From contig NZ_CP107931.1 of assembly GCF_036023875.1 (NCBI RefSeq), positions 5,551,437-5,615,436 on the forward strand: a DNA stretch of 64,000 nt, given 5' to 3'. Shown piece by piece: positions 46,642 to 56,273 of the stretch (its first letter is position 1; each line of letters begins with the position of its first letter). Origin of the DNA: Mycobacterium sp. NBC_00419 (lineage in GTDB: Bacteria > Actinomycetota > Actinomycetes > Mycobacteriales > Mycobacteriaceae). The notes below the pieces were generated by a model. It searched no databases and was not told where the DNA came from. It saw only the letters and a program-made list of their open reading frames with translations. A program made the position numbers and the translations under genes.

Positions 46642-47952
46642 TCAGTACTGCCGGTAGCGGCGCTGCACGTGCGCCTGCCTGATGGCAATCTGGGCAGCGC
46701 GCTCGTCGGGGGAGACGGTCCGGGTGTCGGCCGGCAGCTGCGCGCGCAGTTCGACGAGGGACACCATGCGGACGGTGTGCTCGGGCAGGGTCGCCGGATC
46801 CTCGGAATACGTCCAGCGCAGGCTCAGGAAGCCGCGCGGAACACCGGTCGTGTCAAGCCAATTCGGTACGCCCGGGTCGCGGTGGGCGACGACGTAGCGG
46901 ATCACGCCGTCGGCGTCCGGTTCAGCCTGGAATCCATTGAGGCTGGACTGGTGGTTGGCGTAATCCAGCGACTCGCCCCACAGATTGGCCAGATGGAAGC
47001 CACTGTAGGCGGGCTCGACGGGCACGGTGATCTCGATGAGCAGTGCGTCGTCGGGACCCAGGTCGAACACGCCGCCGGCGTAGACGTTGGTGTTCTGGCC
47101 GCCGCCGGCGGCGATGTTGGCCCGGGCCGGCGCGTTGAGGTCGTTGGTCGGCATGAACTGTTTACCGTCGCCGTTACGGTCGCCGTGGGTCTCCAGCACG
47201 ATGTCGTAGAAATCGTTCCAGAACGTCATCTGGCCTTCGACGATCGAGCCCGCCCGCCGCATGCCGGCTGCCGCCGCTGCGGTGTCGAGGGGTGCGGGAT
47301 GCGCACCCTCGTTGCCCGCCTGGCTGATGTGCAGTTCGGGTGCGACCTCAACCGCCCAGTCGTGGAACAGCGTTCGCACGATGATGTAGCGCGCGACACC
47401 GGCGGCGGCATCGGTGACCTTGCGACTGGGCAGGTGGTTTCCGGTGTAGCCCGCGGGCCGGTCGGGGGCCACCAGGATCTCGAAGCCGCCGTCGGCGTCG
47501 ACCTGAAGCTCGGTGCTGTCCAGCGAGCCGGTGATCATCCGGGTGACGGGGCTCAGTTCGGCCAGGCTGCCCGAGTCGCCCGCGTAGGACGCGTGGGTCT
47601 CGAAGATCACGTACTGCGGCGCCGTGCCGGGGAACCGGCCGGTGATCCGGTAGGTCTGCTCGCCGTCGATCGCCGCCGACAGGTACAGCGCGTCGGCGTT
47701 GTCGATGGTCGCCTTGTCCGCGGGCTGGATGGCCCGGCGGAAGTACGGGAACCCCGGATCCTCGAAGAAGGCGCGTTCGATCGCCGAGAAGGTGTAGCCG
47801 AGCAGGTAGCGATAGCCCTCGGCCAGGCCCCGCTCGTTCGGCGGGGGTGCGTGCAGATCGGGGGACTCGATGGCGCCGCGGGCCCGCTGCAGGCTCGCGA
47901 TCAGGTCGTCGAAGGCCGCCCGGAGTTCGGCCGAGCCGTGGTCAGGTGGCAT
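46642..47952 (-). CDS. DUF1214-like protein of unknown function
   Basis: 436 residues from ATG 47952, overlapping the end of the sulfotransferase by 11 bases. Beta-rich with YRITGRFPGTAPQYVIFETH and a C-terminal AYSGFHLANLWGESLDYANH, resembling DUF1214/DUF1254-type proteins. No signal peptide. It is paired with the sulfotransferase in one operon, so it may act on or bind the same hydrophobic substrate. No enzymatic motif recognised. Confidence 0.7.
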   Translation of the reverse strand: MPPDHGSAELRAAFDDLIASLQRARGAIESPDLHAPPPNERGLAEGYRYLLGYTFSAIERAFFEDPGFPYFRRAIQPADKATIDNADALYLSAAIDGEQTYRITGRFPGTAPQYVIFETHASYAGDSGSLAELSPVTRMITGSLDSTELQVDADGGFEILVAPDRPAGYTGNHLPSRKVTDAAAGVARYIIVRTLFHDWAVEVAPELHISQAGNEGAHPAPLDTAAAAAGMRRAGSIVEGQMTFWNDFYDIVLETHGDRNGDGKQFMPTNDLNAPARANIAAGGGQNTNVYAGGVFDLGPDDALLIEITVPVEPAYSGFHLANLWGESLDYANHQSSLNGFQAEPDADGVIRYVVAHRDPGVPNWLDTTGVPRGFLSLRWTYSEDPATLPEHTVRMVSLVELRAQLPADTRTVSPDERAAQIAIRQAHVQRRYRQY

Positions 47953-49096
47953 CTGCGTGTTCTCCTTCGGTGTCCCAGCTGTACTGCTCGAACAGGTCGG
48001 CAAGCTCGGTGTGGATGTCGCGGGGGTCGAGCCCGAACTCCTCGAGGCTGTAGCGGTGCAGGGTTTCGTGGCCCTTGCCCCGGGACGCGTCGAAGGAGGC
48101 GGCCAGGGCGGCGGGCAGGTCGAGATCCAGCGAGTCGTAGACGTGACGCATCGTCTCACCCGGCTCGGCGACCAGCGCGCGGTAGTCCACCACGCAGGAC
48201 CGGATTTCGGGGTGCCGGGCCAGCACGTCGTTCGGATGACGGTAGGAGTGATAGGACTGGTCGGCCAGCAGCGTCAGCGACTCGGTGATCAGCTGCTCGT
48301 CGTGGCCGCGCAGCCGCCAGCTGGTTTGCAGCATCTTGAGCAGGCTGGGGATGGTCTCGTAGGGATTACGCATCAGCACAACGAATTTCGCGTCGGGGAA
48401 CACCTCGATGAGGGTATCGATGCGACCGCAGAAGGTCGGGTTCTTACTCAAGTGGACGCTGCGTTTGTTGAGCACCAGTTGGCGGCGCACACACTGCTTG
48501 TAGAACTCCATCACCCTGCGGCGCCGCGCGGGGCTCCACCGGTCGAGGTGGTAGAAGTCGAACCGGCCCATATAGGGGAACAGGGCGATCCAGGCACCGG
48601 AGGCCATCGAGCAGGTCAGCAGGAAGTCGTCCTCCTCCGGTGAGAAGAACCCGGTGCGGTGCATGTCGTTGGTCTCGGCGAAGGCGCGGTCCTCAGCGTC
48701 CTCGATCCTGCGCCGCAGACGCCGTGCGAACAACACCTCGTCAGCCCGGAACAGCAAACGGAGCAGGCGCTTCTCGAGCAGCGACGGGAACAGCATCTCG
48801 TAGAGCATCACCACGCTGAACCGGTCGTCTCTGGCCATCAGCCGGTGCAGGTAGGTCGTCCCACTGCGGGCGTGGCCCACGCAGAAGACGGGCTCGCGAA
48901 CGTCGGTGCGGCGCAACGCGGGGAACAGGATCGGGTCCAGGGCGAAACACACGGTGTGGATGGCAGCCATCAGCGGAATGCCCACCACGAACAACGCCTG
49001 CAGCCTGCGCCGGCGCGCCGCGTCCGGTTCGGCCCGCAGCAGCTTGAGCATGGTGACGTAATTGCCCCAGTCGAAGTAGAACCGTGCTGCGGTCAT
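47942..49096 (-). CDS. sulfotransferase family protein
   Basis: 384 residues. The PAPS 5'-phosphosulfate loop reads GHARSGTTYLHRL (residues 74-86) and the 3'-phosphate-binding segment FVVLMRNPYETIPSLLKML follows. A hydrophobic stretch near residue 35-58 suggests membrane association. It probably sulfates a lipid or steroid-like alcohol, though many actinobacterial members have no known substrate. Divergent from the LLM oxidoreductase, across a palindrome. Confidence 0.88.
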   Translation of the reverse strand: MTAARFYFDWGNYVTMLKLLRAEPDAARRRRLQALFVVGIPLMAAIHTVCFALDPILFPALRRTDVREPVFCVGHARSGTTYLHRLMARDDRFSVVMLYEMLFPSLLEKRLLRLLFRADEVLFARRLRRRIEDAEDRAFAETNDMHRTGFFSPEEDDFLLTCSMASGAWIALFPYMGRFDFYHLDRWSPARRRRVMEFYKQCVRRQLVLNKRSVHLSKNPTFCGRIDTLIEVFPDAKFVVLMRNPYETIPSLLKMLQTSWRLRGHDEQLITESLTLLADQSYHSYRHPNDVLARHPEIRSCVVDYRALVAEPGETMRHVYDSLDLDLPAALAASFDASRGKGHETLHRYSLEEFGLDPRDIHTELADLFEQYSWDTEGEHADAT

Positions 49097-49119
49097 CGCC
49101 GAAGGCTAAGACCATAAAA

Positions 49120-49132
49120 TTGACAATGTCAA
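49120..49132. promoter_or_regulatory. 13-bp palindromic operator between sulfotransferase and LLM oxidoreductase
   Basis: TTGACAATGTCAA is a perfect palindrome around a single A, lying in the 58-base gap between divergent starts. It also contains a TTGACA that could serve as a -35 box, so binding here would block both genes. Confidence 0.65.
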
Positions 49133-49154
49133 GCAAATGTTAAGGTGGGGCGCG

Positions 49155-50177
49155 ATGAAGGTCTACGCGGGAATGGATCCCCGGCTGCCGCTGCGCGACG
49201 TCGCCGGTTATGCGCGCCGTGTCGAACAGCTGGGATTCGACGGCCTGCACGTGGCCGAAACCATTCACGATTCGCTGGCGGTGGCGTTGCTCGCGCTGGA
49301 GCACACCACCACCATCACGGTCCGCACCTCGATCACCCTGGCCTTCGTGCGCAGCCCCACACTGGTGGCCTACACCGCGTGGGATCTGGCGGTCCTCTCC
49401 GGCGGCCGTTTCGAACTCGGGCTGGGCAGCCAGATCAAGCAGAACATCCGTGACCGCTACGGCATGCCGTGGAGTGAGCCGCGATCCCGGATGCGTGACT
49501 ACCTCGGTGCGCTGGAGGCGTTGTTCACGGCGTTTCGCACCGGCGGTCCGGTGGACTTCCGGGGGCAGAACTACCAGCTGACCCGCCTGCAGCCGTACTT
49601 CAACCCCGGCCCCGACGACGATGTCGCCGCGCCACCGGTGTGGCTGGGCGCGGTCAATGCCGGAATGTGTGAGCTGGCCGGCGAATTGGCCCACGGCGTG
49701 GTGACCCACTCCACCAATTCCGACCCGGCCTACCTGCGCGACGTCGTCCGGCCGGCCCTCGACCGGGGTGCGGCCGGTGCACATCGCGCTGCGGCACCGG
49801 CGATCATCGCCTCTTGTGCGATGGCGACCGGCACGGACGAGGCGGCGGTGGCCCGTGCGCGGGAGCGGCAACGCGAACTGCTCGCCTTCCTGTACTCCAC
49901 ACCGGCTTATACGCCCGCACTTCAGCGCCTGGGCCTGACCGATCTCGCCGACCGGCTACGCGCGGTGGTCAAGGACAACCGCTGGGACGACCTGCCCACC
50001 GTGCTCACCGACGAGGTGCTCGACACCCTGCTGGTATCGGGGCGCTACGACGAACTTCCGGCGATCCTGCGGGCGCGCTACGGCGGGTTGGCCGACGGCG
50101 TCCAGCTGCCGCAGATCGCCGATCCCGGCGAGGACGACGCCCTGCGGGCGTGCGTCGCCGCCCTGCAGGACGGCTGA
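49155..50177 (+). CDS. LLM-class F420-dependent oxidoreductase (TIGR03617 type)
   Basis: 340 residues from ATG 49155 with AAGGTGGGG ahead. Luciferase-like TIM-barrel features: FDGLHVAETIHDSLA, TSITLAFVRSPTLVAYTAWD, LGLGSQIKQNIRDRYGMPW. The family uses F420 in mycobacteria. The substrate is unknown; position opposite the sulfotransferase pair suggests a shared pathway. Confidence 0.9.
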   Translation: MKVYAGMDPRLPLRDVAGYARRVEQLGFDGLHVAETIHDSLAVALLALEHTTTITVRTSITLAFVRSPTLVAYTAWDLAVLSGGRFELGLGSQIKQNIRDRYGMPWSEPRSRMRDYLGALEALFTAFRTGGPVDFRGQNYQLTRLQPYFNPGPDDDVAAPPVWLGAVNAGMCELAGELAHGVVTHSTNSDPAYLRDVVRPALDRGAAGAHRAAAPAIIASCAMATGTDEAAVARARERQRELLAFLYSTPAYTPALQRLGLTDLADRLRAVVKDNRWDDLPTVLTDEVLDTLLVSGRYDELPAILRARYGGLADGVQLPQIADPGEDDALRACVAALQDG

Positions 50178-50181
50178 GCAC

Positions 50182-50649
50182 TCAGTCGTCGATCGGGGTG
50201 CCCACCGAATCGTCGAAGAACCGGGTCAGCAGCCGGTCGAACTCGTCGAGTTCGGCTCCCGTCCAGCCCGACAACGCGCGCTGCAGATGACGGCGCCGGA
50301 CCTCCTGCAGGGAACCGGCGACGCGCCGCCCGGTCCTGGTGACCGCGATCAGCGTCACCCGGGCATCGGCCGAATCCGGCTGCCGCGTCGCCAATTTCGC
50401 GTCGACGAGGCTGCCCACCTGCCGGGTCGCCATGCCGACGTCCATGTGCGCGGCGCGGGCCAGCGCACCCATCGACTGCGGGCCCTCGTCGATCAGGACG
50501 CGCAGCAACACGTAGGACGGCTGGGTCAGGGCGACGCCCGCCGCCGCAGCCTGACGGGCGAACATTGACCGGCTGCCGCTGAGCCGCATCACCTGGGCCA
50601 GCGTGTGGCTGATCGAGTCGAGCGACTCGTCCTTCGGTGAAGAACTCAC
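50182..50649 (-). CDS. MarR family transcriptional regulator
   Basis: 155 residues from GTG 50649 (MSSSPKDESLDSISHTLAQV). The winged helix is MGALARAAHMDVGMATRQVG, followed by ADARVTLIAVTRTGRRV, the MarR wing with its Asp-Arg pair. It is convergent with the LLM gene and divergent from the EamA gene, 30 bases between starts. It is the nearest candidate regulator for the palindrome at 49120. Confidence 0.9.
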   Translation of the reverse strand: MSSSPKDESLDSISHTLAQVMRLSGSRSMFARQAAAAGVALTQPSYVLLRVLIDEGPQSMGALARAAHMDVGMATRQVGSLVDAKLATRQPDSADARVTLIAVTRTGRRVAGSLQEVRRRHLQRALSGWTGAELDEFDRLLTRFFDDSVGTPIDD

Positions 50650-50679
50650 TGAGCGTCCGTTCCGGCGTGGGTGGCCTGA

Positions 50680-51573
50680 GTGTCCTCTGCAATCATGCCA
50701 ACCATGCCCGCTCACTCTGCGAGGACCGGCGCGGCCCTCGCGGTCGGGGCCATGGTGTGCGTCCAACTCGGTCTGGCGGTCGCCGTCGGGCTGATCGGCC
50801 GAATCGGGACCGACGGTGCGGTCTGGCTGCGGCTGACGTGGGCCGGGCTGCTGTTCTTGGTGTTGGTGCGTCCCCGTCCGTCGTCGTTCACCAGGACCAC
50901 CTTCGCGACGTGCGTCGCACTGGGTGCCGTGACGGCGCTGACCACGCTGGTGTTCATGGCCGCGCTCGCGCGGATTCCGTTGGCGACGGCCAGCGCCCTG
51001 GAGTTTCTCGGACCGCTGGGTGTGGCGGTGGTCAGCGGCCGCGGGCGGGGCCGGCTGGTGTGGCCGGCACTGGCCGGCGGCGGCGTCCTGCTGCTCACCG
51101 AGCCGTGGCGCGGCACCATCGACACGACCGGCGTCTGGCTCGCCTTGGGTGCGGCGCTGTGCTGGGCGGCCTACATCCTGCTCACCCAGCGCGTCGGCGA
51201 CAGCGTCGACGGGCTGGCCGGCCTGGGGGTGTCGATGCCGGTGGCGGCGCTGGTCGCCACCGCAGCGGTCGGTCACGCCGTGCTGCCCAGATTGACGCCG
51301 GAGTTGATCCTCGTCGGGTTCGGGTTGGCACTGCTACTCCCGATGGCTCCGTTCGTGCTGGAGTTGCTGGCGTTGCGCCGCCTGAACACCGCAGCGTTCG
51401 GCACCCTGATGAGCCTGGAGCCGGCGCTGGCGCTGGTGATCGGATTCCTTGTGCTGCAACAGGTTCCGACGGTGCTGGCGATCGTCGGCATCGGCTTCGT
51501 GGTGGCCGCCGGGATCGGCGCGGCCCGCGGTGGCACTAGGCCGCAGCCCGGCCAGGAGACCGCGGCGCGCTAG
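50680..51573 (+). CDS. EamA/DMT-family transporter
   Basis: 297 residues from GTG 50680, which has GGGTGG five bases ahead; ATG 50695 and 50704 are alternatives. Ten hydrophobic segments in two EamA halves (LVLVRPRPSSFTRTTFATCV, IPLATASALEFLGPLGVAVV, TAAFGTLMSLEPALALVIGF). RhtA-like exporters of amino acids or metabolites have this layout. It ends in a 4-base overlap with the convergent MFS gene. Confidence 0.9.
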   Translation: MSSAIMPTMPAHSARTGAALAVGAMVCVQLGLAVAVGLIGRIGTDGAVWLRLTWAGLLFLVLVRPRPSSFTRTTFATCVALGAVTALTTLVFMAALARIPLATASALEFLGPLGVAVVSGRGRGRLVWPALAGGGVLLLTEPWRGTIDTTGVWLALGAALCWAAYILLTQRVGDSVDGLAGLGVSMPVAALVATAAVGHAVLPRLTPELILVGFGLALLLPMAPFVLELLALRRLNTAAFGTLMSLEPALALVIGFLVLQQVPTVLAIVGIGFVVAAGIGAARGGTRPQPGQETAAR

Positions 51574-53039
51574 CCCCACTCGTGGTTCATCGCGCGCGAA
51601 TCGGTGATGTCGTCGAGGGATTCCAGACGCCGCAGCCGCGGCCGCGTCGTGGCGATGAGCACGAGCGCCCCGAGTGCGGTGACCGCGCCCAGCACGAAGA
51701 TGGCGATGAAGCTGCTCTCCGCGGGAAAGCCGTGCTGCGAGCGGCTCAGCAGGACGGCCACGATCGCAGCGGCCACCGAACTGCCGATGGTGCGCGCGAT
51801 CGCGTTCATGCTCGTCGCGACGCCGGTTTCCCCGGCGTCGACCTCTTGTACGACCAACGCGGGCAGCGCCCCGTACGCCAGGCTGATGTAGGCGTTGGCC
51901 AGCACGGTGGCGGCGATGACCTGCCACGGCTGGTCGTGCAGCACCGCCAGCAGGGTGAAGCCGACCACCCCGGCCATCGCGCCGACCACCAGGACGATGC
52001 GGGCCCCGAAGCGGTCGATGTAGCGGCCGCTGAGCACCGCGGTGACGAAGCCCGCGACCGCGCCAGGAAGCAGGAACACCAGGCTGGCACCCAGGACCGT
52101 GGCGCCGAAACCGTAACCGCTTGCCACCGGGGACTGAACGAAGTCGGTCAGACCGAGGAAGCTGAGGTACAGCCCCATCCCCACAAGCACGGTGGCGATA
52201 TTGGTCAGCAGGATCGGGCGCCGGGACAGCATCGCGGTGGACACCAGGGGCTGTGCGCTGCGGCGCTCCCACCACCACCACGCGCCCAGGGCCGCCAGGC
52301 CCGCGCCCGCGCAGCCGATCGTGCGCGGTGAGGCCCATCCCCAGCCGGTGCCCTGGGTGATGGCCAGCAGCACCGCGGACAACCCGACGGCCAGTCCGAG
52401 GGCTCCGGCCCAGTCGATCGTGCCCGACGCCGTGCGCGGCCTCGACGGGACGACGAGCAGCACCATGACGATCACCATCGCGGTGAACGCGGTGGTCAGC
52501 CAGAACACCCGGTGATAGCCGGCGTCGCCGCGCATCAGCAGACCGGTCACCACCAGACCCATGCCGCCGCCGAAGCCGAGGGTTCCGGACAGCACCGCCA
52601 TCGCCCGCATCAGCCGGTCCGGGGGCAATTCCTCGCGCAGGATCGACACGCTGATCGGGTACAGCGAGTACGAGGCGCCCTGGAGCACCCGCGCGATGAT
52701 CAGCAGCGGAAGTGACGCGGTCAGTGCGGCGAGCAGCGATCCGGCCAGCACGACGGCCAGCACCACCAGCAGGACCCGGCGCTTGCTGTAGAGGTCGGCC
52801 AGCCGGCCGATCAACGGAGTGGTGGCCGCGGCGGCGAGCAGGTTGGCGGTGACGGCCCAGCTGACGTGGACGGTGGAGGCGTTGAGCTGGCGGGCGATCA
52901 CACCCAGGACGGGCACGACCCCGGTCTGCAGAACGGCGACGGTCAGGGCCACCACACTCAGCGTCGCTACGAGCAGACCCGGCCGGGGGTGAGGTGAGCC
53001 GGAGTCGACGTGGGGACGGACAGCGCCGAGCTCAGACAC
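51570..53039 (-). CDS. MFS transporter, 14-TM drug:H+ antiporter type
   Basis: 489 residues from GTG 53039. Motif A-like GRLADLYSKRRVLL and motif C-like ASYSLYPISVSI are present, with 13-14 hydrophobic segments. Probably a drug or metabolite efflux pump of the DHA2 group. The ORF continues upstream to 53612 but that part is antisense to the thioesterase gene. Confidence 0.92.
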   Translation of the reverse strand: MSELGAVRPHVDSGSPHPRPGLLVATLSVVALTVAVLQTGVVPVLGVIARQLNASTVHVSWAVTANLLAAAATTPLIGRLADLYSKRRVLLVVLAVVLAGSLLAALTASLPLLIIARVLQGASYSLYPISVSILREELPPDRLMRAMAVLSGTLGFGGGMGLVVTGLLMRGDAGYHRVFWLTTAFTAMVIVMVLLVVPSRPRTASGTIDWAGALGLAVGLSAVLLAITQGTGWGWASPRTIGCAGAGLAALGAWWWWERRSAQPLVSTAMLSRRPILLTNIATVLVGMGLYLSFLGLTDFVQSPVASGYGFGATVLGASLVFLLPGAVAGFVTAVLSGRYIDRFGARIVLVVGAMAGVVGFTLLAVLHDQPWQVIAATVLANAYISLAYGALPALVVQEVDAGETGVATSMNAIARTIGSSVAAAIVAVLLSRSQHGFPAESSFIAIFVLGAVTALGALVLIATTRPRLRRLESLDDITDSRAMNHEWG

Positions 53040-53132
53040 CCCAGGCCCTACCTTCCGTCGCGCCGACCCCTTTATTATGTCGACTAAGCATCCGGGCGCG
53101 GACACCGGAGGGCCTTGTGCGAGGATGCGCCA

Positions 53133-53945
53133 ATGCGGAACGGCCCGGCGCATTTCACAGCGGAATCTGACGGTACCTTCCATCCGACCCGGTGGGCGCA
53201 GAGCCGCTGGGGCGAGGACATGCTCAACGGTCCAGCGGTCGTGGCACTGGCTGCCTGGAGTCTCGAGCGGGAGTACGGGCTCGAGGGATTCCTTCCCGGC
53301 CGTCTCACCGTTGACCTGTTCAAGGCGGCCCGCAAACGCCCAACCCACATGCGCACCCGCCTGATTCGCGACGGCCACCGAATCCGCAACTCCGAATGCG
53401 ATGTGATTCAGGGCGAGACGGTCGTGGCACGCGCGACGTTGGTGCAGTACCGCACATCCGAACCGCCGCCGGGTGAGGAGTGGATCGGGGACGGCACCTT
53501 CGCCCCGCCGCAGCAGACGCACGACAATGCGTACCTCATCGGCAGCGACGGCGCCGGCTGGGACACCAGAGGCGGAGAACACCAGAACACCACCCGAAAG
53601 CGCTTCTACCACAAGCCCATCGACGCCGTCGCCGGCCAGGGGTTGACCCCGTTCGTGCGTGCGGTGATCGTCGCGGAGGCCACCAGCCTGGTGTGCAACC
53701 TGGGGACCAAGGGCATCGGGTACATCAACGGTGACCTGACTGTGGCGCTGACCCGGTTACCGCAGTCGCACTACATCGGCCTGCAGGCGGAAACGCATTG
53801 GGCGGCCGACGGGGTGTCGGTCGGCACGGCGACCCTGCACGATGAGCACGGCCCGTTCGGCACCGGGATGGTCACCGCGATCGCCAACCCGGCCGCCCAA
53901 CTCGACTTCGGCGGTTTCAATGCCGTGCCCAATCTGCAGGTGTGA
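53133..53945 (+). CDS. acyl-CoA thioesterase-like protein (double hotdog)
   Basis: 270 residues from ATG 53133 (MRNGPAHFTAESDGTFHPT). The sequence has the TesB-like arrangement of two hotdog domains: WGEDMLNGPAVVALAAWSLE and LTVDLFKAARKRP in the first, PFVRAVIVAEATSLVCNLG and LTVALTRLPQ in the second. Probably a cytosolic acyl-CoA thioesterase. It is divergent from the MFS gene by 93 bases. Confidence 0.8.
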   Translation: MRNGPAHFTAESDGTFHPTRWAQSRWGEDMLNGPAVVALAAWSLEREYGLEGFLPGRLTVDLFKAARKRPTHMRTRLIRDGHRIRNSECDVIQGETVVARATLVQYRTSEPPPGEEWIGDGTFAPPQQTHDNAYLIGSDGAGWDTRGGEHQNTTRKRFYHKPIDAVAGQGLTPFVRAVIVAEATSLVCNLGTKGIGYINGDLTVALTRLPQSHYIGLQAETHWAADGVSVGTATLHDEHGPFGTGMVTAIANPAAQLDFGGFNAVPNLQV

Positions 53946-53950
53946 CCGGC

Positions 53951-55102
53951 TTATAGCAGCCCGCGCAGTTGGTCGTGCGGTAGCGCGGGGGAGCGGTGCC
54001 CGTCGCGCCCGACCATGTCGGCATTGACCACCAGCGCGTTGAGCACGGCTTCCTCGACCGCCTGCACGACGGCGGTGTACAGCTCGTCCATCCGGCCCCA
54101 GGGCAGGAATGTCAGCTGGGAGAACTCGTCGTCCGCCGGTGCGCCAGTGGGGAAGCGGCTGGCCAGCCCCGGTGCCGGTGCGGTGGAGAACGCGAGAAAG
54201 ATGTCGCCGGAGAAGTGGCTGCCGGTGGTGCCGGTCCGCGCCAGGCCCAGGGGAACGCGGCGGGCCAGCGCCTTGCATTGGCCGGGCAGCAGCGGGGCGT
54301 CGGTGGCGATCACCGCGATGACCGAACCGGCACCCGGCGGCGGGCGGTTCAGGTCGTGCTCGAACCAGTCACCGGCGAGCGGATTGTCCACGCCCAGTAA
54401 GGGACCCACGTGTCGGCCGGCAACGGTGAGTTCGTCGCGTGACCCGAAGTTGGCCTGGACGAAAGCGCCGACGGTGAACGTGTGGCTGGCATACCGCACA
54501 CGGCGCGACGCAGTTCCGTTGCCGCCCTTGAACTCATAGCAGTTCATCCCGGTTCCGCCACCGACCGAGCCTTCCGCGACCGGGCCGCCCGTCGCGCTGT
54601 CGAGTGCGGCCTCGGCATGCTCGGGACGGACGTGACCGCCGTTGATGTCGTTGAGGTAGCCGTCCCAGGTCTCCGCGCACACCGGAAGCAGCCACTGGCG
54701 GGCCAGCACCGGGTCGACGCGGTTGGCCCAGGAGATCACCCCGGTGTGGCAGGCCCCCACGGCATGCGTATTCGACAGCAGCACAGGGAGGTTGAACGAT
54801 CCGGACTCCTCGATCCACGTCGTGCCGGTCATCTCGCCGTTGCCGTTGAGGGAATGCCAGCCCGCGGCACACGGCTGACCGACGCCGGCGCGCCCGCGCG
54901 GCAGGATCGCGGTGACACCGGTGCGAACCGGCCCGCGGCCAACCTCCAGCGGCCCGTCACCGCTGATGAGGGTGACGACCCCCACCTCGACACCGGGCAC
55001 GTCGGTGAGCGCGTTGAGCGGCCCGGGCTCTCCGGACACTGCGATTCCCAGACCCCGGGCGCGGGGTCGTCCGTCGGGGGCGTATGCCTGCGGCGAGTTC
55101 AC
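53951..55102 (-). CDS. P1 family peptidase (DmpA/BapA-type N-terminal nucleophile aminopeptidase)
   Basis: 383 residues from GTG 55102, which has GGTAGGG eight bases ahead; ATG 55126 is possible. N-terminus RARGLGIAVSGEPGPLNALT and VPGVEVGVVTLI match DmpA. GSVGGGTGMNCYEFKGG and, near residue 275, RTGTTGSHFSGDIFLAFST cover the self-cleavage site, where a Ser becomes the N-terminal nucleophile of the beta chain. Substrates are N-terminal amino acids or amides, including beta-peptides. Divergent from the rhodanese gene. Confidence 0.88.
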   Translation of the reverse strand: MNSPQAYAPDGRPRARGLGIAVSGEPGPLNALTDVPGVEVGVVTLISGDGPLEVGRGPVRTGVTAILPRGRAGVGQPCAAGWHSLNGNGEMTGTTWIEESGSFNLPVLLSNTHAVGACHTGVISWANRVDPVLARQWLLPVCAETWDGYLNDINGGHVRPEHAEAALDSATGGPVAEGSVGGGTGMNCYEFKGGNGTASRRVRYASHTFTVGAFVQANFGSRDELTVAGRHVGPLLGVDNPLAGDWFEHDLNRPPPGAGSVIAVIATDAPLLPGQCKALARRVPLGLARTGTTGSHFSGDIFLAFSTAPAPGLASRFPTGAPADDEFSQLTFLPWGRMDELYTAVVQAVEEAVLNALVVNADMVGRDGHRSPALPHDQLRGLL

Positions 55103-55188
55103 CTCGCAGACCCTACCGCCGGTCATCGGCTGACACACCCCACGCGATTGGGCATGATCGTCTGCGAGACGACGGAGAAGGGGCAACG

Positions 55189-56037
55189 ATGACGAGCCGC
55201 TCTGAGGTGCTGATCACGGCGGCGCAACTGATCAGCCGCATCGGCGCCGGTGAGCCGGTGACGATCCTCGACGTGCGATGGCAGCTCGCCGAACCCGATG
55301 GTCGTGCCGCCTACCTCGCGCAACATCTGCCCGGTGCGGTCTACGTATCGCTGGACGACGAGCTGAGCGACCATAGCGTCACCGGCCGTGGCCGTCACCC
55401 GCTGCCCTCGGGTGCCGCCCTGACGGCGGCTGCACGGCGATGGGGTGTGCACCAGGGCCGGCCGATCGTGGTCTACGACGATTGGAATCGTGCCGGTTCG
55501 GCACGGGCCTGGTGGGTGCTGCGTGCGGCCGGCCTCGCCGATGTCCGCATCCTCGACGGCGGGCTGGCCGCGTGGCAGGCCGCGGGCGGGCCGCTGGAGG
55601 CCGGCGCAGTCGACCCGGAGCCCGGTGACGTGACGCTGGCCCACGACGATCTGTACGCCGGGGCGATGCCCACCCTGAGCGCCGACGACCTCGGCTCGGT
55701 GCTGCTGCTGGACGCGCGCGCACCCGAGCGTTTCCGCGGCGAGCTCGAACCCGTCGATCCGGTGGCCGGGCACATCCCCGGTGCCCGCAACCTGCCGAGC
55801 ACGGCGGTGTTGGCTGCGGACGGCGCGTTCGCCCCCGAGACGGCGATCAGCGCCCAACTGGCTGAGCGCGGCGCCGAGGGCAGCGCGCCGGTGGGCGTCT
55901 ACTGCGGGTCGGGAGTCACCGCGGCGGTCACGGTCGCCGCACTCGCCGCGCTCGGTCGGCCGGCGGCACTGTTCCCGGGCTCCTGGTCGCAGTGGAGCTC
56001 CGACAGCGGGCGCCCGGTGGCTCGCGGGGCGCAGTGA
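55189..56037 (+). CDS. sulfurtransferase with two rhodanese domains
   Basis: 282 residues from ATG 55189 with GAGAAGGGG upstream. Two rhodanese folds: the first with VYDDWNRAGSARAWWVLRAA in place of an active Cys loop, the second with the active Cys in YCGSGVTAAVT and EPVDPVAGHIPGARNLP. CGSGVT is the 3-mercaptopyruvate-sulfurtransferase type of loop. First gene of a four-gene operon. Confidence 0.92.
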   Translation: MTSRSEVLITAAQLISRIGAGEPVTILDVRWQLAEPDGRAAYLAQHLPGAVYVSLDDELSDHSVTGRGRHPLPSGAALTAAARRWGVHQGRPIVVYDDWNRAGSARAWWVLRAAGLADVRILDGGLAAWQAAGGPLEAGAVDPEPGDVTLAHDDLYAGAMPTLSADDLGSVLLLDARAPERFRGELEPVDPVAGHIPGARNLPSTAVLAADGAFAPETAISAQLAERGAEGSAPVGVYCGSGVTAAVTVAALAALGRPAALFPGSWSQWSSDSGRPVARGAQ

Positions 56038-56039
56038 CC

Positions 56040-56273
56040 ATGTCCACGTTGTGGACCTACCTGCGCATTCAGGCGATGATCTTCGTCTTCGGCATCGTCG
56101 GGCCGCTCTTCTTGATTCTGTACTTCGTCATCCAACCCGACCCGACGGTCAAGTGGATGTACTACATAGGACTAGTGGTCACCGCCGTCGACGTCCTGAT
56201 AGCGCTCATCCTCACCGAACAGGCCGTCGCGTCGCGGAGACAAGTACACCGCGACACCGACGAGCAGACGTGA
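56040..56273 (+). CDS. small membrane protein
   Basis: 77 residues with two hydrophobic segments (MIFVFGIVGPLFLILYFVI and YYIGLVVTAVDVLIALILT) and a charged tail (ASRRQVHRDTDEQ). ATG 56040 is two bases after the rhodanese stop; a GTG at 56034 would overlap it. It overlaps the thiolase-like gene by four bases. Function unknown; coupling to both neighbours is strong. Confidence 0.8.
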   Translation: MSTLWTYLRIQAMIFVFGIVGPLFLILYFVIQPDPTVKWMYYIGLVVTAVDVLIALILTEQAVASRRQVHRDTDEQT

